Under the pieces are notes generated by a model, which saw only the letters and a program-made list of their open reading frames with translations, was not told the DNA's origin and did no database searches. The position numbers and the translations under genes were made by a program. From Clavelina lepadiformis (taxonomy: Eukaryota > Chordata > Ascidiacea > Aplousobranchia > Clavelinidae): DNA of 64,000 nt. Shown piece by piece: positions 45,800-58,310 of the stretch. Where the stretch lies: positions 19,537,501 to 19,601,500 of the forward strand of contig NC_135245.1 in the NCBI RefSeq assembly GCF_947623445.1. The letters are read 5' to 3'. The first letter of the stretch is position 1. Each line of letters starts with the position of its first letter.

Positions 45800-48798
45800 C
45801 AATTAATTGCTTACAAAGTTGATGTTGTCTGAACCGTGTTAACCAGATTTTAAAATAGTAAAATACAAAACAGGGTATAATTTGGCACTCTGAAGGTTAA
45901 CTTTTTATTTTTTTTATTTTAGTGATTAATGTAATAAAAAGTTAATAAATTGCTTGTGTCACATGGTTTTCTAAAACTTCCCGTACAAACCCGATTATCT
46001 GACCAAGTAGCGAAACCTGCAAAGACGGTCGAATTCGTAAAACAATAATTACTACCTTTTTGTTAGCAGTCTTAGCGCTTAGAAGGAAGGTGGCAGAAGC
46101 TGATGTCACTGAGATCAAAGCTTAAACGAAATACCGAGCACGAATTTTACCATTTGCTTATTTTGTTATGTTTACCTAGGTTCTAATCCGCCTGTTTGCC
46201 GAACAATCATGGACTCGGATGAAACAAGTAGAGTAAATAGTGTATTTATATAAAAAAATAAGTACAGTATGATACAAGTATTAGATGAAACAGGTGGCAG
46301 CTTTGATAACACCATAACTAGAATGATACCAAATCAGTTGCACTTAGACTCGACATGTTGTAACGCTTGGGTAATTTCCACATAATTAAACATCTGAGGC
46401 ACAAAGCGCCACAATTTTATCACAAGAAATGGCCTAAAGCTCAATTTTCTTTGGAAACATCATGTTTGACATCACTTCAAATTGTTGTCGGATTAGAAGT
46501 TTTATCCGGTCTCCATAGACATCAGGTTTGTTGGCAATATAAACTGTTCATTCACAACCCGTAAATCTATCACTGGTGGGTTACGGCCGTGTTTAATTCC
46601 AGCAATTTCAAACGTTGCGCTGTTCACCCAAACTAGCGTAACTTTGGTATTTGTCACCAGTCAACGTCACAGAAAACAACTTCTTTCAAGAGAGGGGCAA
46701 ATCCATAAACAAGTTGGCCGACAAGTAATGCATATAATTACAGCGTACTTAGTTGTATAACAGGAACATATTAAGATAAATAAGCTCGAGCTAGCTTACG
46801 GTTGGTGTATTTGTACTGGTGAATGTAGGTGCTAAGCTACAGCTCACCAAGTTCAGTTTTAGTTGTTGACGTCAGCCTAGTCGGGTACCGGTAACGGCTG
46901 TAACGAGAAGAATACTTGACTACTATACCTACTGTCTTTTGTGACATTCCTAAGCTGAAAATCACCCTTACCTGCTACTAATTACTTACTTATGAAGACG
47001 TATTTTTGTCCAAAACGCTTTAGCTAGCCCACTACCATATCTAACAGGTACTGTACCTCAGTTATTAAGCACAGGGTTTTTTTAAGGTTTGGTTTGGGTG
47101 ACCGCTAAGTAGTTTTAATAGACCGCAAGTGTTTCATTTAAATACCAAAAAATAGCCTGTAGTTGCAAGTCCAAATTTTGGGAAACCGCTGGAGAAATTT
47201 GGGGGACCGTTTCGGTCCCCCAAAACACCTTAAAAAAAACAATGATTAAGCATACTGTCTCTACTGTGTGACGTCATAATCATCGGTTACCGTCATAATA
47301 GGAGGCAGGATTTGTGATACAATTTTGGCAATAATTGCTTAACCACTAAGATGTTATTAAAAATCCTTACTCCAAACTTACCGGAAAATATTCTTTGATT
47401 CAAGAGCAACTTATTTTGGATCTGCCCCTCACTTCAAGCGGCATTTGAATATTTTGGTTTCCTGATTGTGGGCTCTGATAGACAAATTGTCAATTCTAAT
47501 TAATTCAAATTTTTAATCCAGTCAAATCAATGCATTTAAATCTAAAAAATGTCTGACATCACACTATGAGTTGCGTTGAATTGGTTATCATGACGTCATG
47601 GCTGTCTCCAATCTAACCTGGTTAGCAAATCTTTCAAAGAAGTGAATCGTTTCACCACCGAAACTTCTATTTTTACCATCGCAGCTTTTACAACGTGATT
47701 ATACGAGGCAGAGTAATTTTGGACTCTTCCTGGTGGCAAGTCAGGTCATTTATGGACTTTTGATTCGATTCAAGTCAATGACTAAAGTCGTTATAAGTTA
47801 CAAAGTTAATTAGTTAGTTAGTTAGTTCTGCTTCTGGTAGGTAGCAGTTCAAAATAAGTAGAATTATGAGTAAATAGGAACCGTAAACAAACGCAGGTGG
47901 ATAGAAATAGCTTATAGTACTTTAAGGTGATGAATATACGATTTGTAGTATTTCAATATAAACCGTTGTAGTGTCGACTAACATTTGTTACATAGGCTAC
48001 TGTACATAACTGATGAAGATGACGTCCTATAATGCAACCTTAGCCGTTACGTTTAGTCACTGTTTGCTGTTGAGTATACTTACGTCACAAATTAAACAAA
48101 CCATAAAAGATAATAAATTGATTCAAACCATTTCACGACTTCGGTGAATCAGTACGAAGTGAAATTGTTGTCAGAACCTAAGTACAGCAGGGCAAGGTCA
48201 ATTGCAAGCAAAGCACATTTCATTCGATAGCTAGTTTTCTCATTGTGACGTAATAAGGGGAACAGGAAAATAGAAATTCTTATAGGCTAAGTAAGAAAAA
48301 TTACTACGCATGGAGTTATACGTAACATGATACGCCTTATAAACGTATCTTAAACAGTTTTAGACTTACAGGCTACAGCATCGACTTAGCCTGAGAACAG
48401 CCAAGACACAGCAGTGTAATTTATCAATCCATTGTCATTACGCCGAATTGGAAATAAAAACTTCACATGATCCAGTTTAAGCAGAACACAGTTTACACTG
48501 TACAACAGCCTACTTCAGAATTGTGGACAAAAACAGTTAGGAAGCGGGTTACATGACTGATTGTGTTAAGTCAGTCAAAAGTGTTTTTAAACCGTAATAT
48601 CAGTCATTGTATCATTTTAAACCAACGTGCGGCTCACTCTGTGCGGGGAAACGGAAACGGAAATGTTACGGTTGTTATTTACAAATAGCTAAAAACGTAT
48701 CAACTTAAAAATCAAGAAGTTATATCGATAAAGCTTTCAAGTGTTGACATCTTAACCATCTTAACTTTATTAAATGAGTGAAAACAAGAAATTGCAAC
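45800..48798. other. Intergenic, claudin B to claudin C
   Basis: About 3 kb of AT-rich sequence. It contains a perfect 12-bp inverted repeat with a 3-base loop at 47198-47224, a short TTAG run near 47810, and scattered ACGTCA motifs. Claudin C promoter elements are expected near the right end. No coding exon was recognised. Confidence 0.5.
47198..47224. repeat. Perfect 12-bp hairpin
   Basis: The left arm TTTGGGGGACCG and right arm CGGTCCCCCAAA are exact complements with loop TTT. The GC-rich arms stand out in AT-rich DNA. This could be the tip of a foldback element or a structured RNA; no flanking repeats were found to decide. Confidence 0.6.
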
Positions 48799-50110
48799 AT
48801 GGCTACTATGAAGGTATCTGTCATAATTACAGCAGTTTGCCTGGTGCTGGCTGTATCGGGTTCGGTTGTTGTCTGCCTCTGTACATTTTGGCCTTACTGG
48901 AAGATAACAAAGGTGGAAAACCAACGGGCAACACCTGTATTTATCGTAAGTGTCGATACGTTTACAACGATCATATGTAATCATCCTACATCAACAAATG
49001 ATGCTCCCTAAATTTGTTCGTTGGTTCTACAGTTAACTTTTACATAGAAACATTCATCGTGTAATTAGAACTATTTACACAAATTTATAACTCAATTCTT
49101 ACCCGACTAAGCATCATGTAGGAAAGTTACAGGAATTCTTTATTCGATAACAGCGCATTTAACACTATTTTTACTGCGGGCTATGTTTGTCGTAATTATG
49201 TTCACGTCCTTGCTTTGCAATCGCAGAATGAGGGAATATGGAAAAGGTGTATGACAATCAAACGGACCATGTCTGCTATGAATTTGATACTTCATTGTTA
49301 CAACTTCCACCGGGTTTAGAACAAGGTGAAACCGCCTGTTGACTTGACTATGTTGACTTTATGCGCTTGCGAAATTTTTATGCTCTTTTTTTTTGGCAGC
49401 TCGACGTTACAGCAAAATTTCAGTGGCAAGCGGTTTTACTTTCGTGGCAACAGCAGCTTCTAGTTTGGTTCTTGGTGTTGTTTGCTCACGGAATGGCCGG
49501 TGCTGCTTTAAAATAATAATGGTGAGAAGCACTTTAATGAAGACCTGTCAGGGATAGTGTTAAAATATTAATATTGGTTGATTGCGAAACAGAAGTTGAA
49601 AGTAGACTGTTATTGGTTTCAAATATTTTACTGGTTTTTGGTTTACGTTTTTCTCGAGCAGTTTATGTCTTTGATGGCAAGTTCCGTGTCAGCTTTTCTA
49701 TCTGCCGGAAGCATCTTGCGAGCGGTCATCGAATACGATCAGGAAATCCAAAAGTCACGTCAAACCTCTTCTTCAAATGTTCCTCTCCACATGATGTAAG
49801 CAAGGAAAGAGTTGCTTATTGTCACTTGATAACGTAAAACAAGCACTTTTATTTTGTAATAAACAAAATTCTTTCAAGATATTTCATTTTGAAGAATCCT
49901 TCGTTTATTTATTCTAATCCCAGGTTACTCCAAAAACGAGGAAATTGTATCTACTACGGTTGGATCGGGGGAGGATTATTAATCTGCGGGGCAACCATGA
50001 GCTTAATTACCGCCATTGCTGGAATTGTGGTTCTGTACAGAAAGAAAAATTGCAGTTTCACCGAGGTTCTTGACGATCGATTGCAGTTGGTCACAAGTTG
50101 TGAAACGTAA
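48799..50110 (+). CDS. Claudin C (frame broken in exon 2)
   Basis: Claudin-family gene. Exons are 48799-48945, 49227-49325, 49400-49521, 49662-49795 and 49924-50110. Exon 1 has TM1 and WPYWK, and exon 2 begins NEGIWKRC. Exons 3-5 give TM2 (FVATAASSLVLGVV), TM3 and TM4 (YGWIGGGLLICGATMSLI), with tail LVTSCET. Exon 2 is 99 bases, whereas its siblings have 103 or 106 (3n+1). The frame of WKRC is one base out of step with the frame that encodes the second Cys region (DHVCYEFD) and fits exon 3. All splice sites are intact. The gene is therefore either a young pseudogene, a null allele, or affected by a one-base sequencing error between about 49250 and 49270. Start chosen at MATMK, in line with claudin B (MTSMK). 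Confidence 0.75.
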
Positions 50111-52347
50111 TAAAAGTTTTTTTGTATTTTCTTGTATTAGTTCTTTCAAAATTGTCTCTATAGGCTGACAAATGTCTCTATAGTAAACTTTTAACTAACT
50201 CTTAAAGTTAACGGAAAAACACTTCTAAAAAGTCATCGCACATCAACCTTCACAATTTTCAGCGCGGCCAATTACATTCTTAATTAAAGATTTGGTGTTA
50301 GTTTTTTAAATATAACCATTTGATAAACTTAATAGTTAGTGAACCTTATTGAAACTAAGTTACAGCGCGATTGGACAAAAAACGATGGTTATTGGATGAC
50401 CCAATCTAAAAGCAGGTATAGGAGGTAACGTAATACAACACTCGAAAATTATGACAACGTCATGATATATCATTTGGCTAATTCCATGGCCATTCAAAGT
50501 CAAATAAGGCGGTGTATGCTGCAGAGAGGCTTTTACTTCGCATATAATACGTAGTAAAAACCGAATTTACCAAAACAAAAATCAAGAGAAGAGAAATTAA
50601 GAAGAGAAACAACAACAACAATCTGTAGTTTTAAATGCAAACTGTCTTTGCAAGTAACTCGACACGCAAAGAAAACGCGTGCTCTTTGCGGACAGCACGT
50701 ATCAAAAAGTAAGTAGGCTTACTTTAGATAAATAATTAATAGATAAATAGACTAAATAAATAAATAAATAAATTAAATAATAGATAGATGAATTTATACT
50801 ATAGATAAATTGTAGGCGCCTGATGATGATCGCTTTAGAATGCTTTGCAGAAAGTGTCCTAATCTTACTAGGATACGATGACGTATCTTACTGATAACTT
50901 CAACGTTTTCCGGGCACACGAAGCCCAGTTTCATTTCATTTATAAAGTTTGATTGACATCTGATAATGCAACCTATAATATTAGTGGGCAAGGATATGAA
51001 TTCAATGAAAGCAACTAACAGAAACTTGAGTAGTAACAAGTATACCATAACCCGATAAAGGCACGTTGTGTAATATATCTCATTATCACACACTGTGGCA
51101 ATTGTGGCATCTATACCTGTCATCTATATATCACACACAACTGACGTAAACTACGTCTTATTATACCTGTCCAAATATTTACAGTATTATTTTCAATCAC
51201 TGTTAACATTTGCGTAGTCAGGACGGAGATTTTTTGAAGTCCGGGTTATACGGTTATACGTTTGTTTAACTTTAACAAAAGCCAAGCTGGGAGGTTAAGT
51301 CTTGTAGATTCAGCCATTTAAGTTACAAATTAACCAAACCAATAAAAAGCAACCAATCCGCCCTGTAAGTGATCCTAGTTAATCATGTTAAAACTAAAGG
51401 GGCACCCGTGTCAAAGGTAAAACTTGTTTTATCGAAATAGTAATGACTTCAGGTGTAGCTGCAACAGGTAGACCAAGCTTACAACTTCACTCATAAACCT
51501 CAAGTTTAGAAAATACTGGTCTTTAACACGTTGGGAAGTTGTAAGTTTCCTTTAAACGTTCATAAGAAATACTTTTACTCAACAAAAATATAATTGCGCA
51601 AATCGGTGTAAGTATATTCCGAATTTTTTGTTATAATTAGCTAGTAAGGAAAAGTGTTTAGTAAAAAAGTAAAAAAGATGAAAAGAAATTTTAGAAATAT
51701 TTATTTTGTTTTTGAATGACGTCCTGTCTGATTCAGGCTAAATGTTTGACGGGATTGAAATTGCTGACATACGTATAGACGTTATATATTATATATATCA
51801 TATTGTGTTGACAAATGCTAATAAGACACAAATGTAATGTAGTGCTGCGTTAGTAATCTCTGTTAGCGAAAATTGTAACATTTTGGCCGAGTGAGGTTGG
51901 ACCCGATCTTTAATGTTGTGTCGATGTCTTAAATATTTCTTAATTTCCCATAAAGCGCATTAAAAGTCGAATAAATGAAATATAGACCCAATGCAAATAT
52001 CCTGTAATATCTGGGCTCAAAAACTGGTATGAAATTTCTTAATTGGGTTCATTCAAGTTGATCAACCTTTTGACCTTTGACCTTTTTTGATAATAATTTT
52101 ATTTTGATTCCCAAAGCGAGGAGTGCATTTCATCTCATAGCGAAATAAAGCTGTGGAGTGATATTTGCATAAGTTTTAGGTCCAGCTTTGGGATTGCCCC
52201 GGTGCATCCACTCAGATATCTAGTATTTGGATGGTTAAGTACCGTGTAATAATGAAGTATAAATTATTTATAAAATATGAACAATTCACAGATTTTAGGT
52301 CATAAGTAACAACTCTGAACATTGCGCAGAATTACTGAAAAAAAAAC
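50111..52347. other. Intergenic, claudin C to LU-domain gene
   Basis: AT-rich with a simple repeat (AAAT and ATAG units) around 50730-50790 and a TATATA stretch near 51785-51800. An AATAAA overlaps the claudin C stop (50109-50114). No coding exon, SINE or MITE was recognised. Confidence 0.5.
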
Positions 52348-53329
52348 ATGAAAAGTTTTGTCAAAGTTGGACTTCTTCTGGCATTGCTTGTCATCGAAGG
52401 TTGTTGAAATTAAAGATTAATTTGAAATCCTCAATTGCAGAATATATCATTTTATAAAGTCAATGGGTTTATGAATTTCAGGATCGGCAATCCAGTGCTA
52501 TCGTTGTCAGTATTCATCGACTACAAGCGACAATGTATGCTACGGACCAAACATAGAAAACAAATATCTATATAACTGCCCGGCTGGAAAAGATTATTGT
52601 GCCACTACAGTCGGACGTAAGTTTCTGTAACACACCGTAGTAATAATTTGCCAACCTTAAGATTTCACCACGAAATATTTTATTTTCCGTAGATGTCAAT
52701 GTGGGTGACGTTGAAGTGGTGTCGATTTTAAGAGATTGTTCGGAATACTATTTTGAAAACAGTTGCCCCGTTGATACCTCCGGGGTACAGACCTGCTACT
52801 ACTTCTGCTCAGAAGGTTAGTTTGGAATCACGACAATCTTTCAAAAATGTTATTGAAAATTTTATTTTCAAAAATATTATTGCTTGTTCACACTGCGTTT
52901 GATTGAATGACTACGAAAAAAAAATTAATTCTTTGCTAATTTGATTTAATATGCGACACTGATACATTAAAGCTTTTAATTGTGTTAATCTTGCAAAACT
53001 ATGTATAAAATATTTTTGAGAAAAAGTTGTTCAAAAGTTTTATAAATAAAACTTTTTCACCAGTTGGTAGTACCGTAAACTGTCAAATAGTCGTTCAAAT
53101 ATTATAAACAACGTTTGAATTATTCACGAATTTACGATATTCCCAATCGTTTTTGCTATGATAACTAAACTTAACAGTTGCACCAAGATTGGCTTCGCCT
53201 ATTTTTTGAATGAACTGAATTTGTTCCTTAGATGGCTGCAACGACGGCAACAGTGGCTCATTGGTGCAAGCTTCTTTGATCACTCTCTTGTTTGCCTTGT
53301 TTGGAGCTCTCGCACTCATCAAGTGGTAG
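52348..53329 (+). CDS. Ly6/uPAR (LU) three-finger protein, GPI-anchored
   Basis: Small secreted or cell-surface protein. Exons 52348-52399, 52482-52616, 52693-52815 and 53232-53329, all introns phase 1, give 135 aa. Residues 1-18 form a signal peptide (MKSFVKVGLLLALLVIEG). The mature part has ten cysteines in the LU pattern: it opens with CYRC and closes with CSEDGCN, the consensus CN end of three-finger domains. The last exon encodes a short polar spacer (DGNSGS), a plausible GPI attachment site, then a hydrophobic C-terminus (ASLITLLFALFGALALIKW), as expected of a GPI signal. Phase-1 introns around LU domains are typical. It lies between claudins C and D on the same strand. The ligand is unknown. 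AATAAA is at 53472-53477. Confidence 0.88.
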
Positions 53330-53471
53330 TGATGTTCAATAATTCTTGTCCGCAAGCTGTCACTGTTAAAGACAATCTGACTGTTACAAACGTGTAGGCT
53401 GTAGGTTGTGTCCATGTAATTGTGTGTCTTATTAATTTACTTATTATTGTACACTGTAATATGAAAACGTA

Positions 53472-53477
53472 AATAAA
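53472..53477 (+). promoter_or_regulatory. Poly(A) signal of LU-domain gene
   Basis: AATAAA about 143 bases after the stop codon of the LU-domain gene. Confidence 0.55.
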
Positions 53478-53479
53478 CT

Positions 53480-54218
53480 GTTTAATTTGAAAGAAACAGA
53501 AAATCTAAAGAAGCGTGCTTTTAAATTTTAATTTTTCACCTCAAGCAAAAACATATAAGTTATCAGTTGAAGTCCGACATCATGCGACAGTTAACCAACA
53601 TCACAAATTGCTGTGCAAGGTTCCAGTCATTTACAATTTCATGTCTTGAGTGCTTCTTTGTTTCCATTTATGTTTAAAAGTTTTCTGTAAGGCCAAGTTC
53701 AAAAATTATTTGTTCGTGTGGTGTCCGTTTTATAAGTAGCTTTGAAAAGTAAAAAACTCTGCTACATAAATCGTCAATAACGAAGATACCTGTTATGGGT
53801 TATCTTGTGACTTGCAATCGATGCGTAACATATCCTACCCAGTATACGGTTGGTTGCATCAGAGAGCTCAAAAGAGTCGATGATGTGACGTAAAACAAAA
53901 ACGTCAAAACTTCTGCTTTCGGTTTCATCCAGCAAATTTTGGAAACGTGAAGTTTGCTTGAAAGATATTTAGTTGACAACTACCAAATTAAACGCTTACA
54001 TAGTTTATTAATCTACGTTAAATAGTTTAGAAGGTCAACTTAATCGTGTTATACGCGTGTTAGGTCTGAAAGTTATGAGCAACTTTAACAAGGTGTTTCA
54101 GAAATCCTTTAATAATCCTTTTAATGTTGAAGTTTGATTGAAGCCGTTTGTAGCCTATAGGTTGATGTAGGTTTGATTTCGTGTATAGTTACGTCACTTT
54201 TACAACCAAGCTTATACC
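53480..54218. other. Intergenic, LU-domain gene to claudin D
   Basis: About 740 bases, the shortest upstream region in the array, so the claudin D promoter should be here. TTACGTCAC near 54189 is a half-CRE 30 bases before the ATG. Nothing else was identified. Confidence 0.45.
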
Positions 54219-55998
54219 ATGGCCGGTTTAACACTCTGTCGTAAAGTATCTGCGGGACTTACAGCAGTCTGCCTAGTGCTGGTTATCTCAGGCTTAGTTC
54301 TGGTCTGCTTATGCACATACTTGCCTTACTGGCAGGTAAATGACCCAGAAGCAGGAGTTATTGAAAGACCATTGCGGGTATGTGCAAATATCAGCAATTA
54401 TCGTCAAAACTATAAACATATACATAAGCATTAAAAGGTAATTTAACGATCATTGTACGTTATAAAATTGCAGTTTTCTGGGATATGGAAAAGATGCTTG
54501 GCCATGCCTAGTAGCGAAATTTACATTTGCGATGATTATGATTCGAGTTTCGTGGAAATACCGCAGATTATCCAGACAGGTAAGATTGTGCTACTCTTCC
54601 CGTGTTAATTACTTTTAAATAAAAAGTTGCAAATGGCTTACATAAAATTTTCAATAAGCTGACAACCTTATCAGAAAATGTGCACTAATGTGTAAATATA
54701 GTTTTGTTTTTCACAGCCCGCGTTCTTTGCATCATTTCAATCGTAAGCGCCGGTGCTTCTGTGGTGTTGATAATTCCGGGATTGATATTTATCATTCTCA
54801 GTTTAATATACGAAAAGCACCTCCTAAAAATATTAACGGTGAGATGATACTTGCTTTGCTCGTATTTGCTATGCATGTCTATAAGAAATTGCGGTATATG
54901 GTTGGTTTATTTATAAAGCCTGTTAGTTTAGAATAGGCCTAGACCAGGGGTGACGAACCTATTCACTGTCGCGGGCCACTTTGTCAGTTACAGCTGAGTA
55001 AGCGGGCAGCACAACATTTTAGTAACCTGTACAATTTTGCATAATAGTTAGCATTCAAGCGCAACCGCTTCATTGGGCAGGTTTTTAGCTGCTCTCGCGG
55101 CCGCAAAAAATACATCGGTTGAGTTTGGCAATCTATCGAAGACATACTGCTGCGACTCAATCGTGCTATCAGCTTTTGATATCGCATTGCGCAAAGATTA
55201 GAAACAGGTCAAAGAAAGTTCAAGACTGCTGGTCTCGCCGGAATGCTTCGCCAGGCAAGGGCGATTGTCAAACCGATTTGCGAGCCGCACAAAATTTTTT
55301 TGCGGGACGCATGTTCGTCACTTCTGGCATAGAGCAAAGGTTTCAAATAAATACTAAACGCTAAACTGAAATAAATAATACTAAAATACTGGACTGGTAT
55401 CTTTATCTTTGATGAAATGTTAAAACTTTTTAACAATCATGTTGGTAAGTAGAGGGCTACCAAGCCAAAACCGAAACCTTATAATTACTAATTAGCGTTG
55501 CGCGAAACCTTTTCCTTGACCCGTTATTTCAAGCTGTGCAAAAAAACAATTCATCTTTCAGAGAAATATTCATTTCGACGATATGATATAAGTAAAATGC
55601 TACTTGTGCAGGTGATTCCACCTGTGGTCAGTTTTGTGTTGGCCTTTCTATCAGGTGTGTGTGTGCTGCACGCGGTCACACAGTTTGACATCGAATCAAG
55701 AGAAGAAAATCCATACTACGTTTCAACCGATGTGTACGTAATATTATTTGCTTAGTTGTGCAATAACGTAAAGTGTCTAAACAAAACTCAGCTTATATGA
55801 ATATGAATATCGCCATTTATCACGGAAGAATCTTGCCATTCTCCATATACCTTATACTCTAGGTCGACATTTCTGCGGGGACAATGTCTTTATTTTGGTT
55901 GGATCGGGGGAGGATTACTTATCGGCGGGGCGATCGTGAGCTTGCATCCCGCCATTGTTGGAATAATCGACCTGAAGCAAGACAGGAGAGCAAATTAA
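54219..55998 (+). CDS. Claudin D (short C-terminal tail)
   Basis: Claudin-family four-TM protein. Exons 54219-54377, 54474-54579, 54717-54838, 55612-55733 and 55863-55998 give 214 aa with phases 0,1,0,2 and an open frame throughout. TM1 is followed by LPYWQV, then GIWKRC and YICDDYD for the loop signature. TM2 (SVVLIIPGLIFIILSLI) and TM3 are normal. TM4 begins YFGWIGGGLLIGGAIVSL like its siblings but then has His-Pro, and the tail is only about a dozen residues (ending DRRAN) without the LVTS motif. Intron 3 is enlarged by a 382-bp hAT-like MITE. AATAAA at 56087-56092 is the likely poly(A) signal. Confidence 0.87.
54945..55326. mobile_element. hAT-like MITE in claudin D intron 3
   Basis: Terminal inverted repeats CAGGGGTGACGAAC (left) and GTTCGTCACTTCTG (right) flank 382 bp with no transposase. 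The interior begins CGCGGGCCAC, a phrase common in hAT elements. Flanking 8-bp sequences GCCTAGAC and GCATAGAG match at 6 of 8 bases, fitting a decayed hAT target-site duplication. Non-autonomous DNA transposon. Confidence 0.75.
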
Positions 55999-56101
55999 CC
56001 AGACGAATCTTAAATTATAAAAAAGATGCAAAAAGATGTCACAAGTTATAAAAACCAAATCGATGACAATACCGTTTACAATGAGAAATAAATGAGCTGT
56101 T

Positions 56102-56432
56102 TTACCAAACCTCTATTTCACCGCCATGGCGCTCTATTTTTCAACTCTTGTTTAAAAGTGGCGTTCTATTAGAGGTTGGCGCTCTATTTTTCGACTAGCT
56201 GGTCAGAATTTTGAAATAAAGTTTATTAATGAAAAGAAAAAACACCAAACACATTTACCGGTATATACAGGTAATTAGAAAATATACCAATACAGGGTGA
56301 TTACTGGTAAGTAATCAAAAATTCACTGGTTAAAATCAAGAGACCTGCTAATACAATTCCGCCGCTAAAAGTGGCGTTCTATTAGAGGTGGCGTTCAAAT
56401 AGAGGTGGCGCTCAAATAGAGGTTTTACGGTA
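56102..56432. mobile_element. MITE with GGCGCTC/AATAGAGG repeats
   Basis: The left end has AAACCTCTATTTCACCGCC and the right end has GGCGCTCAAATAGAGGTTT, which are inverted copies with two mismatches. Inside both ends the units GGCGCTCTATTTTT and GGCGTTCTATTAGAGG recur as sub-terminal repeats. There is no coding capacity. This layout is seen in abundant MITE families of tunicates and other marine invertebrates (from memory). It starts ten bases after the claudin D poly(A) signal. Confidence 0.7.
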
Positions 56433-58139
56433 TATTCGCTATTTTTGCACTAAAACTTTGAACAAAAGAAATTAATTTAAGATTGCTACTGTAGCGAGCG
56501 CTGACTCATTGAACATAGAATGCTATATTTATTGCACTCTGGCAACAGCATGTGGTCAACTGCGTACAGTAATGTGTTGTGTTACTAATATATATTGTGA
56601 ATATTAGCCAATCATTATAACGGAACGAATTTGGAGTAAAAAGCTGGCGTCATTACGTAATAATTCATTGGTATAAGTTAGCAAGTAATTGATTAGTAAT
56701 TTAGTTATTAAGTTAGTTAGTAATATTTTTCGTTCTCTTGGGTGGTGCTTGGATCGCTGTTGGATCGTGTTCAATCTATGCGTAGATGTTCTAATTCGGT
56801 CAATCATTCAATTAATCTTCAATCATTCGAGTCCAAGTCAAGTTGTGTGTGTGTTTTGTGAGGTATAATATGTTGAATATATTATGCTACTCAGAGAGTA
56901 TTGTGACGATGTGTTATTAGCTATTAGCTATGAGAGCAATTCTCAGACACAGATGTTTTTGCAGCGATCAGTAGTGAAGCTTTTGATAGTACATAGTATA
57001 TTCTTCAGATGAGTTAATTGTAACGGTCAGATAATATTGCACCGTTGTCAAACTACCCAACATCCTTCACGCAGAAGTATTAAAAATGTGTTGTGTCGGA
57101 GATATCGAAATACGGTCCCCGCACTCTAGTGGATTATGTCACTGCATGTGTTAGATTTAACTTACAACAACTTAGTGCATGATGCTTACGTGACGTGTAG
57201 TGCAAAAGCTAAAACCAATTGAAGATAAACCGCACCCAAGGAAATAACATAATAGGCCTATACCCTCTTATTTGATGCAATACTAAGAAATACAGGCTAT
57301 TTCAGTTAGTTTTTATACGTCAAGGAAAAGTCGTGTTTTCAGGGAAAAGCGTTTTAATGGCGTCACAATGAACGTCTATTTTCCGACATATTTTCGGCGG
57401 TAATTATTGCCTAACAACGAAAATGTACCCCTTTAACTAGTTAGCTGTAGTGTTTGGTATCGGAAAAAATTCGTTTTGCAAAATCCCACCAAGTTGAGAA
57501 AACCATTTTCTATTGAAAAAGCCGCTTTATTTTGTCATAATCATTCTAGTAACTTGCGGTCAAAGATACATCGTGATTGGAAAATAATAATAATAAATAA
57601 ACAGATAGAAGTAAAGTTCCTGGTGGCGCGTTGTTATGCGCGTAGATAGCTTGGAACATTGCTAACATATATAAGGTTTAACCAATGCTATTGTCAATAT
57701 ACTGACTGGCTATCATAGAAAACGTCAACTAGAGCAGATTAACAACTGTAAAGTGAAGGGTAAGTCCCGATACAGTTTGCCTTAAATCAAAGAGTAGTTG
57801 TCAGTAATCAAACCGGCGAAACATTTTTTTTATGATACGTAGTGGTTAAGGAGTTGTTGCCAAAAATAGATGGCAAATTTGCTGCTAATCATGAAAGAGG
57901 CGGCCGTTATGACCACATAATGAAACAGGTTGATGACGGAGTGTGAGTTACAGTATATGTACTGGTGACAGTGGTGACCAGCTAACGCGTTTCGGATGGA
58001 AGACATATTGGTTATTACAGTATACAGTAACCCGCAGATCCACGATGATCATCTTTAGATCATCAGAAGAATGGGTTTTAAATTTGTACCGCAGCCTGCT
58101 GTTTTCAAATAGCATTCCGTTATTCTTTACTGAACAGTA

Positions 58140-58310
58140 GTTGACAGGCTGCTGCTGTTGGTGATATGCAACGCTGGGATGCTGTTCATGACACAAACAA
58201 CAGCAGACTGTGATTGCAAGAGTAGCATCCTGCTGTTGGTTGCCACTTTGTGATTGACAGACTGCTGTTAGTGACATGACGAACAGCACACTCTGATTGC
58301 CCGAACAAAA
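58140..58310. repeat. Imperfect duplication rich in CTGCTGTT/AACAGCAG
   Basis: A unit TTGACAGGCTGCTG...GTGATATG...AACAGCAGACTGTGATTGC at 58140-58218 recurs shortened at 58254-58300 as TTGACAGACTGCTG...GTGACATG...AACAGCACACTCTGATTGC. CTGCTGTT and AACAGCAG are also mutually inverted, so it can fold back. Confidence 0.5.
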
